Positions 43,501 through 50,674 of a stretch of 64,000 bases of DNA are shown here, in pieces (position 1 is the stretch's first letter; each line of letters begins with the position of its first letter). Both the position numbers and the translations under genes were made by a program. The notes under the pieces were generated by a model, which searched no databases, was not told the DNA's origin, and saw nothing but the letters and a program-made list of their open reading frames with translations. Origin of the DNA: Chloroflexota bacterium (GTDB lineage: Bacteria; Chloroflexota; Ktedonobacteria; Ktedonobacterales; JADMIN01); NCBI GenBank assembly GCA_021323855.1, contig JAJPKE010000009.1, positions 1 to 64,000 of the forward strand, given 5' to 3'.

Positions 43501-43595
43501 TGGCTGACGCTCCGCTTTTCAACAATTTCACCGTCCTCGCCAGCGTCCCTCCGGCTGGCGCAACCAATGGCGCAGCTATGGAACCGCTGATATAG
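40533..43595 (+). CDS. Large secreted CHAP-domain protein with C-terminal beta-sandwich
   Basis: A 1020-residue exported protein. A 45-residue N-terminal extension precedes a signal or anchor helix (LGACLALAAVVITVLAAA). A CHAP amidase/peptidase domain at about 90-290 has catalytic Cys162 (FQCPELVVRF) and His242 (GGHIAVVAAV). A beta-propeller-like region (about 330-700) with repeated LGxDGxL motifs follows, broken by a Thr/Ala-rich linker. A C-terminal beta-sandwich (about 785-930, FSDMLEGAVIDPRW onward) resembles DUF1349 or laminin-G-like carbohydrate-binding modules. It probably cleaves peptidoglycan peptide bonds in the wall. GAGGGAG precedes the ATG. Monocistronic, with a terminator hairpin downstream. 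Confidence 0.88.
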   Translation: MRRLTMRWLRRLGLPGSPHSAPVSHSSLAAHGVPGWLQGRMRRWYSLGACLALAAVVITVLAAARNVQAQPSAPLVSASASCATLAAADRSATNGADWGRTILPGHGAPGGWFGVDVCANGFPNVAGDSSSVSCDRWPSNWNRSGCAPGQPTSDGYGWTFQCPELVVRFSAWAFGDNPGDWGRTGWGNAPDLWVPANHPSDFVMYPNGSTQAPVPGDILVWGWVNNKGQPWPAGPDGEHGGHIAVVAAVTNGYVITAEQNVQWGTQDHPSDQLALTKVGNRWILSGSQAHETTLPTYRWPRTMGYSRATYGWLHSIRNTGHFPSSSRAVSVPAHGNGTSVPQQPSGGFPSLEAATVVTSDGQLTDLVWSNSDVFNPNTNADGPHAAVRNLGAPPGTRLMEGQRPATIALADGSRVSYALGTDGHLYAARVVPASFGVFWSDLGQPGGVMLRGSVSASSYAGGLAVLALGSDGNLWWRAGPENNAGSWQQIGQPGGTQIAGSFVLTGAPGTGTPLVLALGKDGRLYERLWMDTQYAADGSVEVPAGWSDWRALEAQPAHVQFTGALMAVSETAQAHDYIGTWADAPLDIAALDTQGQLWLLRVVTIQTGWHITQVTAPAPLSALLGATVVDGPASATTATNTTTATATATPTATAATTKGTVPQPAQALQLYAASAKQSYTLSLSLPATSGSGGALATTGSWAGLPLLPGGASAAVVGVALPLAQDSSALVIAVGNEILVGGSAASASTLLPTDQSSTATGDASSSPTSSSGVWLRVGSLATAPAFSDMLEGAVIDPRWVQIGVNARNAAGSSGVRLQPASSGVAALLQSADAGDFTLATYVSIPAHFSGKAGLIVYLDDNDWLMLLVDHTGHVSLCGMAWQSASPCATISVKATAVTHGLWLQLARQGNVFTGAVSLDHITWRAVGGWAPPHTDAPIAGWNGTPQASPTPVRHAGVAPTASNGTAKPGVAPLAPLAFTSWGIISMGSSAMADAPLFNNFTVLASVPPAGATNGAAMEPLI

Positions 43596-43614
43596 CGCCA
43601 ACGAAGTTGATAGT

Positions 43615-43647
43615 GAACGCCGGCAGGTGATTCCTGCCGGCGTTCTT
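43615..43647 (+). terminator. Hairpin after the CHAP-protein gene
   Basis: GAACGCCGGCAGG pairs perfectly with CCTGCCGGCGTTC around a five-base loop, 20 bp after the stop codon. The following T-tract is short, so it may be a weak or assisted terminator. Confidence 0.7.
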
Positions 43648-43673
43648 GCGCATCTGGCACTTGCATCCTCTGC

Positions 43674-43688
43674 CAGTGTGTTACACTG
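43674..43688. promoter_or_regulatory. Palindrome upstream of the NUDIX gene
   Basis: CAGTGT-GTT-ACACTG is a perfect inverted repeat 74 bp before the NUDIX start codon. It could be an operator. No regulator can be named. Confidence 0.3.
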
Positions 43689-43761
43689 AGGGGAATAAGA
43701 GTATCTCACTGTATCAGAGCGCATGCTGATGACTCTGTTACACATCGAATGCGAGGCGCCG

Positions 43762-44382
43762 ATGGATCACCACTCTTTGCCTACGGGACAGGGCGACAAG
43801 TCTCCCCATACGTTCTATACTCCTGATATTCCCGATACTCTCGATAATCCCAATGAACTGTTCGACCTGGTAGATCGAGATGATCTGGTCATTGGGCAGG
43901 TGCGGCGCGGCGATGCCCACCGCAATCCGGCGCTCATTCATCGCAGTGTACAGGTGATGATCTTCGACAGCGCCGGGCGTGTGTTATTGCAGCGGCGTTC
44001 GCAGGCGAAGGATCTCTTTCCGGGCTATTATTGCGCCTCCGCATCGGGCCATGTTGCCAGCGGTGAAGACTACCCCGAAACTGCGATACGCGAGGTTGAA
44101 GAAGAGCTAGGCGTGACGTTGCTGCTCGCTTATGCCGGCAAAGAACTGGTGCGCTCGCACGCCGAGACGGAGATGACGGCGCTGTTTCTCGGACGTTCCG
44201 ATGGTCCGTTCACCTTTCACCCAACCGAGACGGCGGGCGGCGACTTTTTCACGCCAGCCGTGTTGGAGCGCGCGGTCAGCGATGGCAGCCTGCCGATGAC
44301 ACCGGCGCTGCTGGCGGCGCTGGGGATGATTGCGCAACTACGGCGGGAAGGAGTCCTCGACCCACTGCTCGCAGAGCTTTGA
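43762..44382 (+). CDS. NUDIX hydrolase
   Basis: A 206-residue NUDIX protein. The box is perfect: G-x5-E-x7-REVEEELGV in GHVASGEDYPETAIREVEEELGV read in two parts. The N-terminal part (LFDLVDRDDLVIGQVRRGDAH, RSVQVMIFDSAGRVLLQRRS) places it in the IPP-isomerase-like/YfcD subgroup, whose members hydrolyse nucleoside or isoprenoid diphosphates or related compounds. The ATG at 43762 has GCGAGG five bases upstream; an ATG 13 codons earlier is possible. The substrate is unknown. Confidence 0.9.
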   Translation: MDHHSLPTGQGDKSPHTFYTPDIPDTLDNPNELFDLVDRDDLVIGQVRRGDAHRNPALIHRSVQVMIFDSAGRVLLQRRSQAKDLFPGYYCASASGHVASGEDYPETAIREVEEELGVTLLLAYAGKELVRSHAETEMTALFLGRSDGPFTFHPTETAGGDFFTPAVLERAVSDGSLPMTPALLAALGMIAQLRREGVLDPLLAEL

Positions 44383-44511
44383 CGACACTTCAATACGTCA
44401 CTGGCTCATCCGGTCGTATAATGAAATGAAGTATGGTCAAGCAGCGTACCTTCTGGCTGATGGTCAAAGCTGTTGGTCATGAGGGTAGTCATTTGTTAGG
44501 GGATTGATTGT

Positions 44512-44859
44512 ATGGCTGATGGAGAGACACAGACCGAAATTGAGATCGTCGGTGAGACGCCGATTTCCGTAGATGATGTATTTGCGGCGCTCCGTGAATG
44601 TTACGATCCTGAGATACCCGTCAATATCGTTGATCTGGGCCTGGTGTATAACCTCAAGATCGAAGGCTCCGCTGTTGCGATTACGATGACGCTGACGGCG
44701 ATTGGCTGCCCAGTCGGGCCGGAGGTAATGGCGGAGGTGGAAGGTCGTGTCAAAGACGTTGCCAATGTCGAATCGTGCGATGTCACGCTCACTTTTGAGC
44801 CACCCTGGACGCCGGAACGTATGACGGAAGATGCGAAATGGGAGCTAGGAATCGGCTGA
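44512..44859 (+). CDS. DUF59/MIP18-family iron-sulfur assembly protein
   Basis: A 115-residue protein of the SufT/PaaD-like family. Diagnostic motifs are YDPEIPVNIVDLGLVY and MTLTAIGCPVGPEVM, where the Cys is the conserved reactive residue, and TFEPPWTPERMTEDAKWELGIG at the end. Homologues help load Fe-S clusters. The window holds several Fe-S proteins (radical SAM, MoaA, Rieske) but no suf genes. AGGGG lies upstream of the ATG, and TATAAT at 44417-44422 could be its -10 box. Confidence 0.92.
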   Translation: MADGETQTEIEIVGETPISVDDVFAALRECYDPEIPVNIVDLGLVYNLKIEGSAVAITMTLTAIGCPVGPEVMAEVEGRVKDVANVESCDVTLTFEPPWTPERMTEDAKWELGIG

Positions 44860-45057
44860 TGAGCTTTGTGCCGGGTGTACAATGAAACTATATATGGTTG
44901 TGTCTAGGTGTGTCGTAGCGATGTACCAGCATAACCAGCATAACCAGCGTGACCAGCGCGATGGTGCGGCACCCGGCAACGGACGGCGACAAATGACAAG
45001 GCTATCGGCTGCTACGATGCAGTATGGCAGGCCAACCACTCACAGGCGAGAAGGCGT

Positions 45058-46518
45058 ATGATGTACCTGGAGCAGATGCAGGGGGTCGCTCCCCAGCAAG
45101 GTCTCAATATCTCAGCAAAACTGATCGCTTCGATCAAGATTTTGCAGTGTTCTGCCGAAGAACTGGAGCAGTCCATTGCGCATGAGATGAATGAGAATCC
45201 CGCCCTCGAAGTGGATGAGCAGGCGCAGTGTTTGCGTTGTGGCACACCACTGCATGTGGGCGTCTGCCCTACCTGTGACCGGCAGACGGACTTGATGAAT
45301 ACGCTGTCGGATGGCGCCTCATCTGACTTTGCCGGCTGGGATGAAGTCCCGTATCGTGGGCATGACTTGGCCGCTGCCGAAGAACGCGAATACGACCCTC
45401 TAGATTTCGTGCGTGCTGGCGGCACTCTCGAAGAGTATCTGCTGCGTCAGCTTGGCGCGTTGCTCCCGCCCGAAGATCAGCCGATTGCCGAATACCTCGT
45501 GGGCAACCTCAATTCACATGGCTATCTCACGGTTTCGGTTGCCGAGACAGCAAACGCCCTGCATGTCTGCGAAGAGCGTGTGCAGCATGCGCTGGATATG
45601 CTGCAACTGCTGGACCCACCGGGCATTGGCGCGCGTGATTTGCGCGAATGTTTGCTCATTCAGTTGCGCAACTTTGAGGAACGCGGGGCGGCTCCGCCAA
45701 TTGCGCGCCGGTTACTCGACGGCCATCTGCGGCAACTGGGTGAACATCATTTTGCCGATATCGCGCGTGAGCTTGGCGTCAGCAATGCGCAGGTCAAAGC
45801 GGCTTGGCGCTTTATCCGCGCTAATCTCAACCCGTATCCTGCCCATGCGTTCGAGTTCGACGAGCTGCCAGATGTGGGATTGACCATTGGCTCGGATCGT
45901 AACGTCGTCATCCGCCCGGATGTGGTCATTCGCCGGACGGATCACGGATTCGAGGCGGAGGTCGTTGAACAGCGACGTTTCCGCTTCAATGTCAACGCTG
46001 TCTATCGTTCGCTCTATCAACAATGCAAAGCACATTCCGGCTCGCGCGCCGGTTTGAGCGACGAAGAGCGTCAGCATGTCCGCCAGTACGCCTCGCGCGC
46101 GCGCTTCTTCATGGATTGTGTGGCGCAGCGTTGGGACACGCTGATGACGATTGCCAACGCGCTCATTGACTATCAATATGAGTTTCTGGATAAGGGCGTG
46201 CGTTACCTCAAGCCGCTGACTCGTGGCGAGCTGGCGTTGCGCGTCGGCTTGCACGAATCCACCGTTAGCCGCGCAACCGCGAACAAATACGTGTTGCTGC
46301 CAACCGGACGTACCGTGCCCTTCGATGATTTTTTTGATGGCTCACTGGCGGCGAAGGATGCGTTACGCGAAATTATTGCCACAGAAAATACGCGCAAGCC
46401 GTATAGCGATGAAGAACTGGCCTCCCTGCTCTCTGAGCGCGGCATCCCCCTGGCCCGCCGTACCGTTGCTAAATACCGTGAGGCGCTTGGCATCATGCCT
46501 TCGCGCTTTCGCATTTGA
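45058..46518 (+). CDS. rpoN: RNA polymerase sigma-54 factor with a four-cysteine insertion
   Basis: A 486-residue sigma-54. Region I (LNISAKLIASIKILQCSAEELEQSI) binds activators. The core-binding domain is at about 125-310. The DNA-binding domain includes the helix-turn-helix LALRVGLHESTVSRATANKYVL. The RpoN box reads ARRTVAKYREALGI. Between region I and the core domain, C58-x2-C61-x8-C70-x2-C73 forms a zinc-ribbon-like pattern not present in the classical protein. No enhancer-binding activator is encoded in the window. Two ATGs in tandem at 45058 and 45061. A short frame (44921-45061) overlaps the start. Confidence 0.95.
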   Translation: MMYLEQMQGVAPQQGLNISAKLIASIKILQCSAEELEQSIAHEMNENPALEVDEQAQCLRCGTPLHVGVCPTCDRQTDLMNTLSDGASSDFAGWDEVPYRGHDLAAAEEREYDPLDFVRAGGTLEEYLLRQLGALLPPEDQPIAEYLVGNLNSHGYLTVSVAETANALHVCEERVQHALDMLQLLDPPGIGARDLRECLLIQLRNFEERGAAPPIARRLLDGHLRQLGEHHFADIARELGVSNAQVKAAWRFIRANLNPYPAHAFEFDELPDVGLTIGSDRNVVIRPDVVIRRTDHGFEAEVVEQRRFRFNVNAVYRSLYQQCKAHSGSRAGLSDEERQHVRQYASRARFFMDCVAQRWDTLMTIANALIDYQYEFLDKGVRYLKPLTRGELALRVGLHESTVSRATANKYVLLPTGRTVPFDDFFDGSLAAKDALREIIATENTRKPYSDEELASLLSERGIPLARRTVAKYREALGIMPSRFRI

Positions 46519-46543
46519 GTTTGAGCAGGCCGCCTATCCACGC

Positions 46544-47476
46544 TTACCTGTTGTATGAATGGTCGCTGGTTGGGTCGGTGGCTGTCGGCTCGACGTTCGG
46601 CGTTTGTTGCGGCGGCACGACATAGACCATGACCTTGCCATTCTCCACTTTAGTCTGGATGGCTGGCAGGGGCCGATACGAGAACTGCGAGCCAGGCGCA
46701 GAGTTCCCCTGCTCTGTGAAGCGCCCGCCATGACAGGGGCAGTCAAACGTGCGGTCGCCTGAGTTCCACAGCAGCATACAGCCTTGATGCGTGCAGATGC
46801 CCGATAGCGCCGTGAACCCTTCAGATGTGTGCCGTATGAAGCCTACTACATAATCAGTAGCAAACCGTTTGACGCCCCCAACAGGAATCGTGTCGGCGCT
46901 GGCGACCGCAACCCAAATACCGCTTCCCTCCGGCACCAATGTCCCTTCCGGCGCAGGTGGTGGACTGATATGCTGTTCGATCTGCATACCGGCGGCGACG
47001 CCAACAATGGCTGCTGCCGCGCCCAGCCCTGTGCCGAGCAGCGACCGGCGTGAAACCACTGATTTTTTTGCGGTGCGAGGGCGCAGAGCAACTGGTGGCG
47101 ACGAAGATGAGGCGACCTGCGCCGATTGGATTTCTCGCAGCGGTTCCGGAGTTGGTTGCGGCGTTGGTTGCAGAGCCTCCGGCGTCGCATTGCCGTGCAT
47201 CTGCCCGAGAATGCGCGCCTGCAAGTTGGCGACAAATGCGGGGTCGGGTTCGCTAGCGCCTGGCGCAGCCGCATGTAGGAACGCCGCCATGCGATACGCA
47301 TCTGCATCTTCGGCTGGAAGTGGTCCGGCCTGGGCGGGTCGTTTCTCCGCGCGGAGTTGTTCAATATAGTCATGCAGGCGTACATACCGCTCAACGCTGC
47401 CTGTACCGTCAAGCTGGTTCGGTTCAGGCGTGAGTTCGTCGCCCGGTTCATTTGGTGTTTGATCGTGAGTACTCAT
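46544..47476 (-). CDS. Rieske [2Fe-2S] protein with long cytoplasmic N-terminus, paired with ECF sigma
   Basis: A 310-residue protein. The Rieske cluster ligands are C228-T-H230 (with C233) and C246-P-C248-H249 (CTHQGC and CPCHGG), so a disulfide-stabilised Rieske fold outside the membrane is expected. A twin-arginine motif (S142-R-R-S-L-L) and hydrophobic helix (146-166) precede it. About 140 residues lie before the Tat motif, far longer than a normal signal. That region includes a helical segment (EDADAYRMAAFLHAA...PAFVANLQARIL) of anti-sigma type. It lies 82 bp after an ECF sigma gene. I infer a Tat-anchored redox sensor or anti-sigma. No cytochrome b is nearby. Confidence 0.87.
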   Translation of the reverse strand: MSTHDQTPNEPGDELTPEPNQLDGTGSVERYVRLHDYIEQLRAEKRPAQAGPLPAEDADAYRMAAFLHAAAPGASEPDPAFVANLQARILGQMHGNATPEALQPTPQPTPEPLREIQSAQVASSSSPPVALRPRTAKKSVVSRRSLLGTGLGAAAAIVGVAAGMQIEQHISPPPAPEGTLVPEGSGIWVAVASADTIPVGGVKRFATDYVVGFIRHTSEGFTALSGICTHQGCMLLWNSGDRTFDCPCHGGRFTEQGNSAPGSQFSYRPLPAIQTKVENGKVMVYVVPPQQTPNVEPTATDPTSDHSYNR

Positions 47477-47558
47477 GAGAATTCCACACAATGCTGCCTA
47501 TTTGGCATGTCTGCTGCGCTTCGTTCGACCTGCGCTGACTGGTGTTGACTGATGCGGC

Positions 47559-48116
47559 TCATGGCGTCTCCTCGCCAGTACCGGCAGCTTTCTTCAACGC
47601 ACGAAACTGCAATACTTTGACATTGGCCTCGGTCAATCCCATTCTATCCGCCGTCTCCCGGATCGAATAGTTTAGGAGAAAGCGGTAGGTCAGCACTTCA
47701 CGGTAACGCGCCGGCAGCCGGCTCAGAATATGCTGAACCTGCTCGATATGCTCCTCGGGCTGCGCCACTTCGTCATGAATCGCTGCCTCCCATCCGGCAG
47801 TGAGCAAGTCATCCAATGAGTCGGTGCGCAGGCGATAAAAATCTCGCCAATAATCGGCGATAGTGGTACGAGCTACCTGAAAGAGCCAGCTCTGCACGCT
47901 TTGTGCATCGCGTGTCCCATCAACATTGCGCACAGCTTTTATGAAGACCTGTGAAGTCAAGTCTTCAGCTTCCTCACGATTGCCCACCTTTGAATAGATG
48001 AAGCGATAGATCGCTGTTACGTTCTCGGCGTAGAGCTTCTGAATGCTTTCCGAATCCGTTGGTGGGGATGAGGCTGCCGGGACTTCCTCTCGCACCCGCG
48101 ACCTCCGTTGTATCAC
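47559..48116 (-). CDS. ECF-type RNA polymerase sigma factor
   Basis: A 185-residue sigma-70 family protein. Region 2 is ENVTAIYRFIYSKVGNREEAEDLTSQVFIKAV and SVQSWLFQVARTTIADYWRDF. Region 4 includes LPARYREVLTYRFLLNYSIRETADRMGLTEANVKVLQFRALKK. GTG start with GGGAGG six bases upstream. It is the first gene of a two-gene unit with the Rieske protein, which probably controls its activity. Its own promoter could not be placed with confidence in the 248 bp upstream, which otherwise hold nothing recognisable. Confidence 0.94.
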   Translation of the reverse strand: MIQRRSRVREEVPAASSPPTDSESIQKLYAENVTAIYRFIYSKVGNREEAEDLTSQVFIKAVRNVDGTRDAQSVQSWLFQVARTTIADYWRDFYRLRTDSLDDLLTAGWEAAIHDEVAQPEEHIEQVQHILSRLPARYREVLTYRFLLNYSIRETADRMGLTEANVKVLQFRALKKAAGTGEETP

Positions 48117-48364
48117 CGCCGGCCTCCCACACTGTTCGCCATGCAGATGAACAGACGTTGTGAATTATCCTCTGCGGACAAAAACACGGACTTTAGGGAG
48201 GAATACGTGTCCAGGTTACAAATCTATCGGTTCCGGACCTCTGGCAACACCGGGCATAGATAGTATGGACCGTGCATATCATAGGCGGAGTCTGGCGCAG
48301 TGTCAATCTCTGGATAACTCACAACACATCACTGATTCACTGCGTCATTGATGCCATATGCGCG

Positions 48365-50674
48365 CTACTGGGGAACGGCAATACGGGCGCGAGTCTGGAG
48401 CTGCGCCAGCGCCTTCTCCGCGCGCCCATGCGCGTATGATGCCGCCTGCGCCGCTTCTTCCGCCTGTTGGAGCGCCTGCGTATCTCGTGCCTGCGCAAAG
48501 TCACGCCACGCAGCCGGATTGATGGCCGTGACACGCCAGCGCAGCGCCTCGCAGCGCGCCATCAGTTCTTCCAGTACGGCTTTGCGCCAGGCGGTGTAGC
48601 CCAGCTCACCGGCGCCCGGCGTGTTCCGAATGCGCTCGAACGCTTGCCGGCATACTTCTCCCAAATGTATGGCGCGTTCCCGCATTTCATCCAGTGCCTC
48701 CGGATTCGCTTCGATAGGCAAGCTGCCGTCGCGCGCCTCATGCTCGCCAAAGCTGGCGCCCCAGTCCGCAGTCAATGTCTCCCAGGCGACGAACACCTGC
48801 GCAGAGACCGTCTGAGCGACGGAGATTTCTTCGACAGCCGCCACCATTGCGGCTCTGTTGCCAGCCTTGCGTGTATTCACCGCTCGCGCGAGGCCATCTT
48901 CCAGCGCGTCCAGTTCCGCCAGCAAGCCCGCGCGTGTCGCCTCAGCATGCGTTGCCCGGTCGGTCGCCGCCTGTTCTTCGGCTGCCACCGCCAGCGTATG
49001 CGCCGCCTCCAACTGCGCCAGCAACTCATCGAGTGAATCGCGCTCAATGAGCGCAACGCCCAGGCGTTCCGCGCTGGCGATTGCCTCCTGGCTCCCAGGC
49101 GCCGTCGTCAAAAGGATGGCTTGCTTTTCCGGTGCGCCTGCGCGCATCGCCGCCGTGTATTGCACTTCTGCGGCGCCGATGGCCACGCCTTTGGGCGGGC
49201 GCATGACCACAGCGGAAAATTGCTGGTCGCTGGAGGCGCCAGAGTAGCGGGACAGGTGTTCGCTGGTTTCGATCTGTTCAGTGGTATAGCCCATCCGTTC
49301 GAGCAGCCAGGTTGCGCAGAGTTGCCAGGTTTCGGGGGTCATTGCCTCCAACTGCGCGACACGAAGCTGCTCAGAGCCAGTCAGTTTGCCACTCCTGGGT
49401 ACCCGTTCGACGAGCGCAGTCTGTTTCACTGCTGGGGCTATACCGGCACAGATTGGGCACTCAACATCCCGGCCCCTCTCGCGCTGAACACAGGCAGCGC
49501 AGAGGATGTGTCCCTCTGCACAGCGCGCGCCAGCTTGCAGATCATCGCCGCAGCGTGTGCAGGAGAGCGGCAGGACGCAGGCGCGGCCAAGATCGGTAGT
49601 GATGGTGACGCTTCTGCCGGCCTTGTCGTAGAGGGCAACCTCCGCCGTTGTGCTGGAGATGAGGGCGATGCTATCGAGTTGCGCTTCCACTGCAATGGCG
49701 TAAGTATCCGCCAGCCGCGTCAGTTCGCGCTGGAGCGCATCATGGATGGTATCGGCTTCGTCGCCGCTCTCGCGCAGCAGGCGCTCATACGTCGTCTGCA
49801 CGTCATCGCAGCGTCGTTGGTAATCTTCTTCGCTGCGCAGGCGCAGAAAAGCTGCCAGCGCCTTCGCTGCGGGCGCAAGGCGCTCCTGCCCATGCGCCAG
49901 CGCGTCTTGAACCGCTGGTTCATCGAACGCCACTTGCGTTGCGGGTTCCATGCGCAGCAGCGCATCGAGCGGCAGCAGCGGAACAGTGCGTTTGCTTTCC
50001 AGGTCAAAGGCGATGCGCTGCCATTCATCGTGGCGGCCCCGGCGGTCGGTGCTGACGAGATGAAAGGTCAGTTCGACACTCAGGTGTTCGCTGCGGCGCA
50101 TCTCTTTACTGCGAACAACAGGGCCGAATCCGGCGAGAACGGTGCGCCCTTCGCGCTGTGGGCATTCTTCGCAACGGATACGATTTCCGATCTCATCGGC
50201 GGCGCATTGATGTGGGCAAGTGGAGAGCGGCGTGGCAAAGGCGGATTGCGCCAGCGTCAGCGGATCGCCAGTTTCCCAGAGGCGAAGCGCCACGGCACGT
50301 GAGCGGCTGGCGCAGTCGTCCAGCAGCGTCGCCAGCGCCTCTCCGCCGTGAACCAGCAGTTCCGTTTCGATTTCACTGCGTGCCCGCGCCAGTGAGGTCG
50401 TATAGCGCATCTGTCGGCCATCCGTCAGCGTCGCCGTAATGAGGTCGCTCTCCTCCACCCGCACTTTTGCGCCGCTGGCGAGCAGATAGTCGCGCGCAAA
50501 ACGCAAGAGCGCATCACGCGGTTCGATCAACGACGTAAGCGGATGCGTTGCTACCTCGCTGCGCGCCATCACACTTGCGGCTGGCGCTGCGGTTGCCAGC
50601 GCGATGGGGTCAATCGCCTTTGCGCGCGCTTCCTGGTCCTGTTTGGGCCGTCGTAGCCACTTGAACAACTTCAT
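48365..50674 (-). CDS. RING-like zinc-finger protein with Mrr-like domain, partner of SNF2 ATPase
   Basis: A 769-residue protein without a family I recognise. Zinc site 1 is C153-x3-C157-x10-C168-x2-C171. Zinc site 2 follows the RING C3HC4 spacing exactly: C372-x2-C375-x9-C385-x3-H389-x2-C392-x2-C395-x10-C406-x2-C409, with CPIC at the end. Residues 445-555 resemble an Mrr-type restriction endonuclease fold (TWLLERMGY, then AAEVQYTAA, ILLTTAPGSQEAIASAERLGVALIERDSLDELL), but the catalytic QxK lysine is missing. The C-terminal 200 residues are helical, partly coiled coil. Its ATG overlaps the SNF2 stop (ATGA), so the two are made together. It is probably an accessory or recognition subunit. Confidence 0.82.
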   Translation of the reverse strand: MKLFKWLRRPKQDQEARAKAIDPIALATAAPAASVMARSEVATHPLTSLIEPRDALLRFARDYLLASGAKVRVEESDLITATLTDGRQMRYTTSLARARSEIETELLVHGGEALATLLDDCASRSRAVALRLWETGDPLTLAQSAFATPLSTCPHQCAADEIGNRIRCEECPQREGRTVLAGFGPVVRSKEMRRSEHLSVELTFHLVSTDRRGRHDEWQRIAFDLESKRTVPLLPLDALLRMEPATQVAFDEPAVQDALAHGQERLAPAAKALAAFLRLRSEEDYQRRCDDVQTTYERLLRESGDEADTIHDALQRELTRLADTYAIAVEAQLDSIALISSTTAEVALYDKAGRSVTITTDLGRACVLPLSCTRCGDDLQAGARCAEGHILCAACVQRERGRDVECPICAGIAPAVKQTALVERVPRSGKLTGSEQLRVAQLEAMTPETWQLCATWLLERMGYTTEQIETSEHLSRYSGASSDQQFSAVVMRPPKGVAIGAAEVQYTAAMRAGAPEKQAILLTTAPGSQEAIASAERLGVALIERDSLDELLAQLEAAHTLAVAAEEQAATDRATHAEATRAGLLAELDALEDGLARAVNTRKAGNRAAMVAAVEEISVAQTVSAQVFVAWETLTADWGASFGEHEARDGSLPIEANPEALDEMRERAIHLGEVCRQAFERIRNTPGAGELGYTAWRKAVLEELMARCEALRWRVTAINPAAWRDFAQARDTQALQQAEEAAQAASYAHGRAEKALAQLQTRARIAVPQ

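Noticed and set aside
49121..50302. 393-codon plus-strand frame opposite the RING-like gene
   Set aside because: Composition is that of an antisense shadow, and the minus-strand frame has coherent zinc motifs and operon overlap with SNF2.
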